64,000 nt of DNA from Scolanthus callimorphus (Eukaryota; Cnidaria; Anthozoa; Actiniaria; Edwardsiidae). Location: assembly GCA_033964015.1 (NCBI GenBank), contig JAWWUD010000095.1:310001-374000 (forward strand), read 5' to 3'. Shown here piece by piece: positions 21,134 through 36,100 of the stretch (positions are counted from its first letter, which is position 1; each line of letters starts with the position of its first letter). The notes beneath the pieces are model-generated. The model was not told the DNA's origin. It saw nothing but the letters and a program-made list of their open reading frames with translations, and did no database searches. The translations under genes were made by a program, and so were the position numbers.

Positions 21134-24100
21134 GTATATAATCCACATCTTTTAAAGTTTGTTTATTTTACGATTATAATAACACTTTCAATTGCCCTTG
21201 AAGATGCTGCGCTTATTATCCTCTTTGTCGTTTTTCAGTTTGAACCTACTGCGTGTCTGTAATCTTTGTGTTGTCGAGCTGCAAAAATCTAGATTTGTCT
21301 TTGCGCAAAATGAAGATCAACCGGAATTTATCGCTGTATATCTTTTCGTCTTTCAAGACGTTAAAATATTAGTAATAATTAGCCTCTTTTCACTGCTGTG
21401 ATCCGCTCAATACGTATTTTGAAAAGCATATAGAGTATTGTTGTCGTGTAGCGTAACTTTAATTCACTTTCTGCAAAGTAAAAAAAAGCGCTTATAGCGC
21501 TTTACCAACATGCATCCCAGGTTTTTGACTGATATGTCATCGTGTGCAACCGGAATGCGACCCTGCTCTCGCCACACGAATTCCGTGATGTGAGCAGGGG
21601 GAAATAACATCCGTTTTACTGAGCAAACAGTTTACTCGACAAAAAAAACAGTTTTTATATTTCAATGTGATCACTCGGCCACGTCATTGCGTGATCAAAA
21701 TCCACACGGCAATAGCGTGATAGTTGCAAACGAATTACGAAAGTGCAATTTAAATATTTTATGCACTTAAGACATTGTGAATTTGCGATGAAAACAAGCA
21801 AATTCAGGTTGATGATAGGATTTGTCTACGGCAAAGAAGTTGAAGTCAAAGACGGACAGGCATACGTAATTGGTACTCTTGCTAAAAAAATAAACGCTTG
21901 TAAGACGTGCACAGTGCCCTCCCGTTTGGACGCCGACCCCATTCCCGAGTTTCTAGATTCCGACTATGTTAGACAACCGCAGATGACCTTCCTATAGCCC
22001 CCTACTGTCGGTGCCTTACTCGGTATTTTTTGCTGCGCATATTACGCACGTCTATACATTGCAAGGAATGGTGAAACACTACACGATCCCACAGATTCCA
22101 AACTACACCTGCAGCCTTAAAGTCACCCGAGAAATGTTTGCCGATTTTACGAGTTTTTAGACATTCTCAACATTCTGAAGCCTAAGTACCTTAGAATTTA
22201 CTATCCAGGAATGCAATTCCAAGCAGGGTAGATATCAATAGTAATTGTTCTAAAATTGCTCAAGGAATTTCTAAAGTAGTTATCCTAGATTAATGACTCG
22301 TTGGTTGAGCCAAGATAAGAGTAAATGTCAAAAGGTAATCCTCCACCTTCGTCTTCAGAAAGCTGCATCTACAACCCTCTCGTGACTGCCGAACATGTAA
22401 GGCTTGTCTCTACTTAAATGTGAAACGCATGTTTGCGGTGATTAATATACTTCGCTAATTAATTGGTAATTACCGATTAGCTGCAGATTAAAATGATTAA
22501 AATGTGGCCGGTATGGTTGGGTTGTGATTCGTGGATAACCAAGTAGTATAATGCGCACGGAACGGCCCAGGATATTTTCGCTTTTCACTACGATTTTTTA
22601 TCAAACAAAAATACTCCATGATATTTATTGTCTTAGCTATATAGATTCTATAAGTATCAAGAGCTGATGTATTCTTTCTGGAAGCTATTGGAGCTGAATA
22701 TTTAAGCTGGGTGTCACTGCCCACTTCTTCCGGCTCTTGAAAGAACGCAATAACAAGTCTAGTGCTATTTCCTTTGGAGTTCATCAGTTTGCCCTCGTTC
22801 AAGTACCTTAATGGTGGATTATCTATGTTGAATGAGTCTGAATTCCTAGATCGATTATTATGTACTTCATACATTTCACAAAAAGCAACACAGCGTCTCA
22901 TTGCGGTGATTCTGATAGCATGGGTGTAATAACTTAATAACAATTCTCTTTTAAGATGAGTTTCTAGGTGACATCGGCAAAGTAACCCGTTTTGAAAGGA
23001 GCGTGAACTGGGTGTGCAGGCGAAGTCCTATCCAATATTACAGACATCTTTCGGTGCCTACTTCAGTTTCTCTAGCTGAAATAGTTTCCCTTACAAATAT
23101 TATGTTATCAGCTAATGAGAAAATCAGAATATCTGCCAAAAATCGTTTCAATATGATAGGATACCACAAATAGAAGATGAAAAGACCAAGCATTACAGGT
23201 TGTGTTGCCAAAGTTAAAAACAGGCATTTCTGTTTTGGACCACTCCACTTCTATTAGCAGCCCTTTCGATTGTGAATAGGATTGCTGTGCAGTCTATTGT
23301 AAGATGGGATTTGTAAATACTCAGTCTATGGTTAAGGTTGCGTGTTAGCGATCCCCTGGTGATCTGCTTCTTTCTGTTATGTATGTTAACAGCTTTTCGC
23401 CACACGCAAGCTCTGTCTGGTTGTTATCATTTTTCGAGCTACATATGCAAACAATAGCCTCCAGAAATAAGTACTGAATAAACTATACCCTCCAGAAATG
23501 AGGCCTTAGGCCTGAAATGCAAAGCGCATATACACGTTGACAATCACGTGTTACACCCCCTTCCAGCGATAAAAACACTAGAATCTTCCAATTGGGTCAT
23601 GCGATCACTTATACGATTAGGTTATAAATCTAACCTTAGGACATCCCCAAAGCGCTCCGTCTCATGGCATTTTTAACTTCCTTAATTATCATATTATCTG
23701 ACAAGAAAGAATGTAAACAACTTGAAATTTTTTTTTTGACATCCGGCCGTCTGCTATACCAATGCCATTGTGAGTACACAGATGCATGCACGAATGTGCG
23801 TGCAGCAGGCTACAATAGAACAGATTTCGTATGACTGTGAAAAGTGCCGCGAAAGAGTTGTACCGCTCCGCGACCGTGACCGTACCGCGACTACGCGATT
23901 TCCTTCGGTATCTACAGCAGGCCAGGTTCGGTACCGCCACCGCGCCGTGTCACGGTACTTTTCACAGTCATACGAAATCTGCTCTAGCATGTCACGCGCT
24001 CACTGTCTGTGATTTCGTTTTTGAGAAAACATGTTCTGTGTTAAACACTTTTTTCGTGCGTCTGTACTCTAATATAGTGCAAAAAGACGTCATAGCGTGC

Positions 24101-27100
24101 CATTTGCTTTTGGCACGCTATGACGTCATCTATGCGTCTATTGCAGTACAGATGCATGGATGGACAAACGAGATCCAGTATTAAGCAAAACGCTACTAGA
24201 TATTGTGTGCTGTATTGTGCTGGTTGTGCTGTACGAAAGAACTCATTTTTCCGTGCGTCTTTACGTAACAAATGCAGAAAATACGTCATAACACGTGCTC
24301 ACGTGGGTGATCTGCCAATCCAGTACGACACAAAATACGCACACTACTGCGCCGTTGTAGTGAATGTAGTTACCTAAAACTAGCCTGTGTAGCTAGTGCT
24401 TTGTTTTTCGCATCGCCTTGCTAGTATCAGTCCCTTTGAGCTTGTGCCCGAGTATTAGCATAGTATAGGGAAAAACTGTGACCTAGTCCTGGAAAATGTT
24501 GACCTCGGCCTCCGGCCATGGTCAACATTTTTCAGCCCTTACGTCACAGTCGTATAAAAATGGAAAGGGACAGACCATTCAAAGCCATTTAAATTTTTAT
24601 TTCCATATATTTTTCTCGTGACAGCGGGTGCTCAATCTTATCTCTTTTTTGGGGAGGGGGGAGGGGATTTGCGTCCCTGCTCCATCAAAATTCGAATGGT
24701 CCGTTCCTAAGTAAACATTCAACAAGTTCCGTATGTAATCTCTGTTTCATTCTGTCTCCTGTCCAGCTATCGAACAGTGTGAGCAAGATGTGGACATCGT
24801 ATTTTTGATGGACTCTTCTGGAAGCATTGGAATCACTGATTACGCCAAACAAAAAGACTTCGTCAAACAACTGGCCGCGAGTTTTGTCATATCGTCTGGC
24901 AGAACTCATGCCGGACTGATGATATACAGCGACGAGGCCAAAATAGAGGCTTATCTTAGCCAGTATCCTACCACCCAGAGCTTCAAGCGAGCGGTAGATG
25001 GATTGCCTTATTTAGAAAAGAGAACTCGAATTGATAAAGCGCTAAAGCGTGCTTCCGAGGAAGTGTTTAGGCCAAGAAATGGCCTTCGCAAAGACAAGCA
25101 TCGCATAGCAGTTATTTTAACAGGTAAGAATCCTGAATAAGCATCATGATGGTGGGTGTTCCTGGACACAGTTGTCTGAAACAAGGTCAAAATGCGCGTC
25201 AGAGCCAGAGGACTAAAAACCAGGAAGATCAGTCCAACCGTCCACTCTTTGTTGTCGTCTAGTCACCTACTGACCTTTCGCGTTCCAACCCCTTCCACTA
25301 AACGCCGATGAATCAAACCTGAACATTGAAACCTGTGTTTTTGTAAAACAATTGAGGAAAGTAAAACGCGCAAGAAAAGCCAGAAGCCACCCCCATGTTT
25401 CTATCTCTTAGGGGTGAAGCTCATTTTTCCTGTCGATACAGTTTAAGGCGGAATTTATCCCAAGCAGTTTTCTTATGAATCTCTCCCGCGCTGTTTTAGC
25501 AGCATCTGGAAACACTTCCTAAAATAGTAGAATTAGTCACCTACTGCATCACCTATTCACCAAATATTGTATAGAGCGGATTTCACATGACTGTCGTGTT
25601 TGCGATTGGTTTGCTTTCTCATTGGCTGCTTATTTCCATCAACCAATCAAATGACAAACTAATTACAATCAAGGAATTACTAGCCAATTGGTTCGGCTCC
25701 TGATTGGCTGGGCTGGAAACCATTCAACAGTAAGTTGTAATTACTCTTGTTTCTGATTGGATAGTGATTGCACAATTGCGTTTACTTTCACGACGGTCAT
25801 CTGAAATCTGCTCTATTCGTATTAATGTTAGCGTAACCTATCCTCTTTGTTTAGATGGGGAGCAGACCCCTGATCCAGATGCCGTACCTCTTCGGAAAGC
25901 AGTACGCCCATTACATGAGTCGGGTGTTAAAGTATTTGCTATCGGAGTTGGACCTTATTACAAGCGGTCTGAGTTGCAAATGCTTGTACAGAGAGACCAA
26001 GATATTTATGAAGCGTCAGACTTTGACAATCTGTTAACATTGGTGCAAACAATAGCACGAGGAACGTGTGAAAGCGCCAAACCAACACGTCGTAAGTTAA
26101 TTAATATTCAAACCACGCAGAGCGGATTTCCCGTCTAATGTTGAGCTTGGATTTGGGTTGGTTATATTCAGTTTCTTCCTTTAAAAATTCTGATGTAGCA
26201 ATTTTGACTTCATTCGAAGGCAGGGGGAGGACGGTTGGCATCTAATATTATATGTTCTTACAAATTTTTAAGTGATGTGTGCATTTTAAAGCATCACCTG
26301 AATACAACTTTCAACAATTAAGCAGATTTCAGAACGGAAACACTCTTTCTCGATTATTTTACGGATAGGATAACATATTTTAAGGTGTGCACGTTGTGAG
26401 AGTTGAAATAGTGCGATACCATCCTGATAATCGGAAAGAGCTTCAAAATAACTTCAAATTCTCACTTGGTGCCAGGAGAACCTTAGAATCATGTCATCTA
26501 CACCGTATTAGATTGATGCGGTCCTATATCATATACGAATCCTGCTTTCCTTTTTTCAGCGCCAGCTCTTAAGCAATGTCTTTGGCAAGCAGACTTAGCA
26601 TTTATTATGGATGCTTCAAATAGCATTGGCAGGGCAGATTTCGCGAAGGAGAAGAAGTTCGTTAAAGACTTGGCCACCACATATGCCTTGAACGAGACCC
26701 TCACCGGGGTGATAACTTATAGTGATGAAGCCAAAGTTGAGATCCCATTTCAACACTTCACACCAAACGGCTTCCGACAGGAAATCGACCGCATCGATTA
26801 CACCTTAGGCCGAACACGCATCGACAAGGCTCTGAGACTAGGGCACACTGATCTCTTCAGTCAAAATGGTGGAAGCCGATCTGGATTTCCTAAGCTACTA
26901 GTGATCCTTACAGATGGTGTACAGACTCCAGATCCAGATGCCATCCCATTGGATGAAGCTGTCATTCCACTCAGAAATGCTGGGGTTAAGATTTTTGCCG
27001 TGGGAGTTGGCCCCTATGTGGATCGGAAGGAGCTATTATTGATGGTTGAGAACAGTGACTACGTGATCATGGCAAAAGATTTCGATGACTTGTTAAGGAG

Positions 27101-30100
27101 GACTCATGAGATCTCTGAGAGGACATGTGAGGAGGTCAGGAGAAAAAAAGGTAATGGTTTCATCACACTATCACCTTCCTTTCCCTTTCTAGTACCTGAA
27201 AATTTTATTGCACAGAAAATATTTGTGGATGGCAGAACATATCCAAACACTGATTGGAAAGGATTAAAGGTGCATATTAAAGGCCCGTTCACACGGCGCG
27301 ATCTTAGCTGCGATTTGAAGTGCGATTTTTGCGGCGATCGTCGACGTCATATCGCGCGGTGTGAACGGCCGGCGATCCGGTTCCGCGATATTTGTCAGTT
27401 TGTTGGCGATCTAAAGAAATCGCACCCGCATCGCAGTGAAATTTGAACATGTTCAAAACGCCTGCGACGTCGCGGCGACATCGCAAGTGAAATCGCCATA
27501 AGATCGCCGGCCGTTTACACCGCGCGATATGACGTCGCCATGAGATCGCCACAGAAATCGGACCTCAGATCGCAGCTGAAATCCCCTCGTGTGAACGGCC
27601 CTGTTACACGAGGCACTTTTTCTTGCAACTCGCAACGGTGACGAATCAAAAATCATTGCGAGTTGCCGCGGGATGTTACACGTTTGCAATATTCTTTGCA
27701 ACCTGCAATGTACCCGCGTGGAAAATAATAAATTACAGCGGCACTATTAAAATCAAGCGCGCTGGTTGGCTCATTAAGGGAATCATTGCGCGATAAATTG
27801 CCAAGATGTTACACGTAGCAACTTGTCTCGCAACGTTGCGAAAAGTAGAGCTTGGTTCTACATTTTCTGCAACTCGCAACGCAACAAACATTGCATTGCA
27901 GGGTGATGTTACACACGCGCTTTTGGCTGCAACTCGCAACGCAACAAATATTGCGTTGCGAGTTGCAAGAAAAATTGCCCCCTGTAACATGGCCTTAAGA
28001 TGTCACACTTTCTGCTGCAAAGGCTAGTGTATTTTAATGCGATAAACATTTTCTTTTGAGAATTATGCAGACCTGTGCATAGACTATTTCTACTACCACC
28101 ATAATGTTCCGTAACTCATTCATTCCTAGCATTTTGCGTTCATTTGCGTTTCAAAATACCACTATCTAATGACATTTGGATGCAGCAAAATGGTAAGGCT
28201 CTGCAAAGTATAGAATACTAGTGCATTGGCAGAGTAGAGGTGACATTCTAAAACATAAAACCACAAAGAAGTTTGGGAGCAAACCGAGGCCGCGGACAAA
28301 CTATATGAATAGATCCTTTGGCTATAGTGGGACGTTACTCTGGAACAATCTTCCAAGTGAATTACGTTCAACCACCACCTTACGTCAATTCAACAATGGT
28401 TTGGAAAACTGTGATTTCTAAACCAGATTCACACACGGCAAACTTGTAAATGAGTAGTAGTTCTATATATGTTTATTTTTTATAGTAGAGTATAGAAGGT
28501 ACGGAGTCACGCCAACTCGAAGTTCCATCAGCAGGATCAAAGGAAAAGAGAAAAATGTATATTGCCTCGAATGGGACTCGAACCCACGGCTTCCGAATTC
28601 CGGTTTGGATGTGTTACCACTACACCACCGAGGACAACCACGCTGGCAACGCAGCAATTCTAGGTAGTGCAGAGTAAACACCCGTAGGGGTCCCAGGCTT
28701 TTTCTCTTTTCCGTAAACTGATTCACAGGGGACTTGGTAGAGACATGTGTAGAGAGAGTATAGATAGGTCCAAGTCCAGCCAGCTACCAATGAGAACGAC
28801 GAGGATCACATAGTCGGATTCACAGGACGACATCCGCAGAGGAGAATTTATAGTAGAGTATAGAAGGTACGGAGTCACGCCAACTCGAAGTTCTTGAGCC
28901 ATCAGCAGGATATGTTTATTTTTTATATATAAGGATATGTTTATTTCAAGGATCTGTTTATTTTTTATATATAATTACATAATACTGAGTGTTTTGTCCG
29001 TGTATAAAGAAAGTGTCTGTCTGTCTGTCAGCAGTTTTGAATTTAAAAGCTTTTGCTGTGAGGGGATTTTTAAAATTCTGGACATGTGTATGACATTACT
29101 GCCTATACAGAGCCCGACATTAACTTTTTTTGCAGGGTGCCATTCGCAACAAATTCAAAAATTTTAGTCGCCAAAAAGCAGTATTTAGTCGCCACATTAA
29201 CGCGAATATCAGCTGAACTTAGAAAACTAGGTGTCGTTTTGCGACTAGTTCTAAAATTTTGGTCGCCAAGTTCCTAAATTGTGTCGCCATTGGCGACCAT
29301 AAATTGCAATGTCGGGCCCTGTCATATCAATCCGTAAAAACATTCTTTGCTGCAATTATTTACCGAGTGAGCCCGATATGAATGATATGTTTATTACTTC
29401 CCACTCGCAGCTCTATATAGAAGACTGAATTACTGGGTTCTGGAAAGGGAAAAATACAAATATGGAACTACTTAGAATATTTTACAGAAATAAAGTAATT
29501 GAGTCTATTAGTTTTGGCAACGGTGACCCTTTGCGTAGCTCCCGATCGCAAGTTGTAATTTGAGGGAATGGCCACTGTCCTTGATTTAATAAGCTCAAAC
29601 ACAGGGTTGCCAGGCTTTAGGTCATCGATGTATCATTCACATAAGTTGTGCCTGTGGGCTTCTAATGAAGAAAGACTTGCCATGTCTAGCGCAATGGCAT
29701 AGTCAGTTCCAGGGTATATGATATTCAGGGCACGTTTTTGAATTTTTCGATTGACTACGAGAGGTACTTCGGGAGATGAGAAAACACAACACAACCATAC
29801 TCGACAACAGATCGTATCAGGGAGCAATATACGTGGACCAGATCTATTACGGTCAGGCCGCATTTCTTAAGTTGGCGAAGGGCATACAGCCGCTTGTTGG
29901 CTTTCCCAAGTATGAAGTCAATGTGTGTGTCCCAGGTCAGGTCGTGCGCAATATGTATTCCGAGAAATTTAAACGTGCGCAAATGGCTACTAGACTACGT
30001 TAACCTTCTGTTTCAGTTGATGGTAACTGGGGCGCGTGGAGGGGTTGGAGTGACTGTAGTGAACAGGCGTGTGGCCGAGTTGGTCGTCAGTATAGACGCC

Positions 30101-33100
30101 GATATTGTAACAATCCCTCACCCGCGAATGGAGGCCGAGACTGCTCCGGAGTGAACGAGGAAAGACGGATGTGTAGGACATCCCAATGTGGTAAGTCCTC
30201 TGTTTATGAGATACATTCACTAACATTTTTTGTATTTCATTCAAAAGCACTTTATAAAACCATTTCTTTCGTTACACAAGCAAAACTGTTCTAGGGTATG
30301 GTCAACTAGTTGAGAACCAGACACTGAACGTCGAATTACACTTTTCTACATTTTTCGGACTTGCCTGAATTATCACATATGTCCAATACACTCAATCAGA
30401 CTCCGACGGAAAACTCAAACCTTCCGATGGAGATCTCAATCGTAGAGATAGATATCGTTATTCGTTTACCACGTACTGCGAGCCAACCACTCTTACTGTA
30501 CTGGTCAAGCAAGATCTTCCCACCCCTCCCCCGTTACAACTGTTCTCATCCATAGACATCGTGGTGATCGTCCGATGGACCACCGGAGTCCGACGGAAAG
30601 ACGGTAATATCCACGGAAACGTGCATATCATTATGGGCACTTCCGCTGTTCCGATCGTCCGACGGAGTCCCATCGTCTGATGGACCGTCAGACTCCGACC
30701 GAAAGACGGTATACATATGCAGTACAGTTGAACAGGGAGTTGAGTTCACATGCACGAGATGTACAGCTCACCTACAAACAGTATGCTTGTGTAAATCAAG
30801 AGTCAAGCCAATTAGAAACCAGGTAGCTTTTTGTAGCTCTAGGCGAGAAAAGTAATCGTGCAGTTTTTAACAAGAAGATATGGGACGCAGGTCTCTGTTG
30901 GGTTAACTATTAGACGTGAAACGCCCGCGTTTTCATCAACGTGGAATTTAAGAACATGCTTCTTACTAAGGGCGTTACACCTTTTTCAAACCACTTTGTG
31001 TCTTTTTTTAAGATCCATCTCCATCGAAGAAGTGCACGTACCAAGCAGACCTTGGGTTTATCATGGATGCTTCAGCAAGTATTGGTCCTCGTGATTTTGC
31101 TAAGGAAAGAGAGTTCGTCAAACGGCTCGCTTCTACCTTTGAATTCAGAAACGGGGGAAACGAGGGGTCCTTAGCCGGGGTGATCACTTATAGCGATGAT
31201 GCTTATATCCAAATACCGTTTGGGCGTCACCGAACTCAGAGGCAGTTTACAAATGCCGTGGAACAGATACCATATATACTGGGTCGAACGAGGATAGATA
31301 AGGCCTTGCGGCTTGCAGCAAGGAGCCTGTTCCCGCCCAGGAATAGGAATTACCCAAAGGTAAGATAATAGTACATTATCCTTACTGCATTCCTATACCA
31401 TCTAATTAAGTTATGGAGAATCCCACTTTTTGCTCGTCAATACCTTTTTCTGATTTCGGGTGATAGCTATAGAGTATCACTTTCAAAATATTGGCCCAAA
31501 TAGGACCTTTAAAGGAAAAAGAAATTCATTCAGTGTGACAAATGTTACGAAAGTACATGCCATAATCAAACTCTAGGGACCATTCCATGAGGGGAAAAGG
31601 CTAGCGATTGGGTGCATGCGGACAAAATGACACGAACTATACATTTTCACACTCAAGCGTTGGACACGTTTGAGAGAAAAAGTACTTGTGGAGTCATCGG
31701 GACTGTTTCTTTTTCTTCATTTTTTCAAGCTTATTATCATATTAACTGATGGCGTCCAAACACCCGATCCTGATGCCGTTCCTCTGGACCAAGCAGTAAT
31801 ACCCCTGCAACAAGCAGGCATCACCCTCTTTGGTATTGGAGTAGGAAACTACTTCAGTCGGGATGAGCTTCTGCTGATGGTTGAGCCACATAGGCTGTTC
31901 ACAGCCAAGAATTTCGACGAGCTGCTTGGGAAGGTACAAGAGATCGCCAACGCAACTTGCATAGCAATACAAAATAAAGGTAAGAGAATAAAGCAAACTT
32001 GAGCTTGGATAAAGTTAGCCTTCCCTTAGGCATTGATGACCAACGGTCTAAAGTAAATCAAAAGCGTCTTTTTGTGCGCATAGCATTCACAATCTTATCA
32101 ATCTGTATTATTAATGCCTTTTGTAAACAGACGTTCCATTCTGACCTTAAATCTCTGCATGTGTAGAAATAAAAGTACTCTATTTATGTCTTATTCTACT
32201 CACAGATTATTTTGCGAGACCGGGACTCAATTCATTGTTCCTTACGAAAAACTTGAAACAGGATAAGCTTGAACTCAAACATGGACCCAGCTTAAATCGA
32301 ACACGGAGCACAGTCAGTGTTAATGTGAGACCACCCGTGCTTTTCGTGTCCGGGGTCAGTGATCAGTAAAAACAGAAACGGTTTCTATTTTCCTGATCGC
32401 GTCACAGATAATCGCGGTCGATCCCGAAGCAACAGATGGATCTGGAAAGTTAAATGTTATATTAATAATTTATTACGCATAATACATTGTTTGTACGCTT
32501 TACGTGTAAAAATATTTCAGACAGTAACTTGTATTTATTTAACAAATAGATCTCGTTTGCGTGCGTGTGTACTGTAATAGATGCACAGATGACGTCACAG
32601 AATGTCATGAACAAAACAGTACGCAACGAGACACAGTCGAGTTGCGTGACTGTTGTTCATGGCATTCTGTGACGTCTGCTGTGTATCTATTACAGCACAT
32701 ACGCACAAAAAACGAGATCTATTTGTTTTATACTACAACAAACATGGATTGTTGTCAACCGTGTATCTGTACTCTTATAGCAACATGGCTCTCGACCAAT
32801 CAGAGCGCGCGATTTACTAGTGTTGTTGTATAATTTGCTGTAGTTCATGGTTCTTGGTCCAACTGGGGTTCTTGGTCTGATTGCTCAAGGAGCTGTCAAG
32901 GAGGAAGGCAAAGGAGGACCCGAACCTGTACTAATCCTCCTCCAGCTCACGGCGGACGGTTCTGTCCCGGCCCGAGCGAACAGGAGCAAGGGTGTAACAC
33001 ACAGGGCTGCCCGGGTATGAAATGGTTTATGAGGATTACTATGAAGATTGTTAAAGAGATGCGGGTCCAAAACGTCCAGACTCTTTTTCCAGCCAAAGTG

Positions 33101-36100
33101 CCCTAACATCTCCAAACGTAGATTATTCAATTGGACTCCAGTTTCATGCGGTTCACTATTCATTTTCACACGGGGTCTCAATGTTTCGGAGAGCGGCTTA
33201 TCCTTTTAGGTGCCATATCCCGTGATGGTGACTTGACCCAAAACTTGTATGTTTTTTAGCATTAATCACAACATTAGAGCCGGGCTCATATAACTACAGG
33301 GAAACCAATTACAAAGTGATTACACCAATTCTGAATAGGCTCGCATGATATATTTTTTTGTGGATTAAGTATGCTGGTTTATTTAACAGTCGATGGAGGC
33401 TGGTCAAGCTGGATCGAGTGGTTGTCATGTAGCAAGACGTGTGGCGGTGGTAGACAAATTCGACAACGATTTTGCTCCAACCCAAGAGCTTCTAACGGCG
33501 GCCGGCCCTGCCCTGGACCGAGTGAGGGCAGACGCCCTTGTAGTCAACAGCCGTGCCCAGGTAACGCAGTAAGAGCGTAAGGTCCACGTCAGTTTTCATC
33601 CCGCTTTCCACGTCTTCGCAAATTGTGAGCGAGTGACATCGCGCCTCGTCATGATAACTCGTCCCTATACTTCGTATTGTCGCAATTTAAAAATCATTCC
33701 TTTTTGCTGACATTTTGAGGGTACAGGAATTGCAAATGTCATTGCCGTGAATGGAAGGCCGCAAAAAGGTACACACTTCGAAGCTAACAACAGTTCCATT
33801 TTTTCTGTTCAATATATGTTCCCTATATGTTTCTGGCCACATTGCTTGCTCTTAACTTAAAATACACCTTCTTTTGCCCAATAGTAATTCTTTATGCGTC
33901 ATCATATATTCAACCATAGGTTGATAAGCCCTCAAAATAACAGCGCTGTTTACGTCTAAAGATGTAGAGATTTTATATGACGTCCCTTTACATTTCCAGA
34001 CGTAGGTGCCCTCAAGTGCATTGGCAACGCGGATCTTGGTTTCCTGATGGATGCTTCAGGCAGTATCGGACAAACAGATTTCCAAAAGGCCCGCGACTTT
34101 GTTAAGGCACTTGCAACGTCTTTTCAAATTTCGCCAAAGCATACTTCTGCTGGTGTCATCACCTACAGTGACGAGGCGTCGCTGCAGATTGCATTTGGTC
34201 GTTATACCTCCAAAGACAGTTTCCGTTTAGCGGTGGACCGTATCCCTTACACACTTGGGCGCACAAGAATCGACAAAGCTCTCGGCCTGGCGAGTAGAGA
34301 ACTCTTCACAGAAAGCAGAGGAGGTCGAGCTAATTTCCCTAAGGTCCTTGTCGTGATGACAGATGGTGTTCAGACGCCTGATCCAGACGCGATTCCTCTC
34401 GATGAGGCAGTGATTCCTCTTCGCAATGCCGGTGTCAAAGTACTAGCTATTGGCATCGGGCCTTATGTTGACCGAAACGAACTGAAATTAATGGTGGAGA
34501 GTGACGCGGACTTGTTCATGGCCAGCGATTTCGATGATCTTCTTCGAAAGGTTTACTCCATTGCCAAGAGAACTTGCTCCGGAGTAAAAAAACAAACAGG
34601 TACTGTTGCTTTCCTTCGAGAAAGGATAAGACGGAGCAAATACCATTCAATAACCTAAATATACTACATTATGTTCATTTTCTATTTTAGCGGAGCTCCT
34701 TAGCGGCCGAAGGCCGCAGAGCGGAGCACCATAGGTATCGCAGGAATAATACAATAGCTCAAAGTCCGTGTCATGTATAACGATCGACTTCGTTTTTCAT
34801 GGTTCAGCGGTATTCTCATTTGGGTATCGCTGGCGCGTCCGTGTCTGCGCGCCCCCACACAGGTAAACCAAGACCCCAACACAGAAAAATATGTAACCGG
34901 GAGCCCCGCTTTTAGCCAGTGGCTAAATCTATATATTACAACTAGACCACGAGTTCGAGTTTTCTATGAGTCATAGATAGCTAACGAGCAGTGTAATTGT
35001 TTTAGTAGAAACCCACTTGCATACTGCCTTCGATGTGCTGCTAAAACGTATTTATTTTAATGGTTTAGAGCGTTTTACGCAAGCTTTTTCGCTACTTACT
35101 ATCTATTACGTGATAGATGGTGAGTAGCGGAGCCAATCAGATTGCAGGATTCGTGATAGTATGCGGGTGGGTTTCTACTAATACGTGATAGATAGTCAGC
35201 AGTGGAGCCAATCAGATTGCAGGATTGGTGATAGTATGCAAGTGAGTTCTATCAGAAACATATAACTTGGTTGAAACATGTCACGGCGAACCATGCTGTG
35301 GATAATTCGTGGCGAGTTTATGACCATATTTGGTCAATAATGAACTCTCGACTGCTAACCCAACCAGGTTTTCTCTTTCATAATAATTCATTTTTTGCTC
35401 AAATAAAGTACAACAGTGGTAAGTGATAATATACTAGTATTTAACATCTTGAAGTCTTGCAACAACAATATTTTCAAAATCTGTTCAATTGCTTATTCTG
35501 CGAATATTCAACAGCTTGCCACTAAAGCAATATATGTTTGTTACACGTTTCAACTCGCTTATATGTTTCTGGTTCTATATATAGAGCTTTTATTTCGTAC
35601 ATAGGCATATAGAATACTGCTTATTCTTTCCTATGATTCATATATATAATATACAATATATACCGTTCCCGGGAAACGTTGTCACCCAAAAAGCCTATAA
35701 GCTTGAAGCGCAAAGGATGATGGGGGCATTTAAACTGCTACTGTTTGATCTGAATTCAGACAGTTATCGCAACCACAGGTGAAATGATTAAATTTCAGCA
35801 CATTTCCAAGCATGTTTGTTTCTAATATTTTACAGAAATTCAAATAAATCTTTACCCATACTCCCCAGCGCACCAAGCTTATAGGCTTTTTGGGTGACAA
35901 CGTATCCCGGAAAGGGTATATACACATACAATATACAATTTCTTTGCATCGTCGGTAGAACTCCTGTTGACTTGCTTGTTTTTCATTTTAAAGTTGATGG
36001 TAACTGGTCTCAATGGGGAAGATGGAGCGCGTGTACCAAAACATGTGGTGGAGGAACCCGGAGCCGCAGTCGGGCTTGCACTGATCCCCCTCCCTCTCGT

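Larger units (their letters stand above)
21134..24766. other. Gene B intron 1
   Basis: 3.6 kb between the signal-peptide exon and vWA1. It holds the family 5 and family 7 elements and two open frames without recognisable similarity (+21743-21997; -22943-22497). No exon with matching phases was found. Confidence 0.5.
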
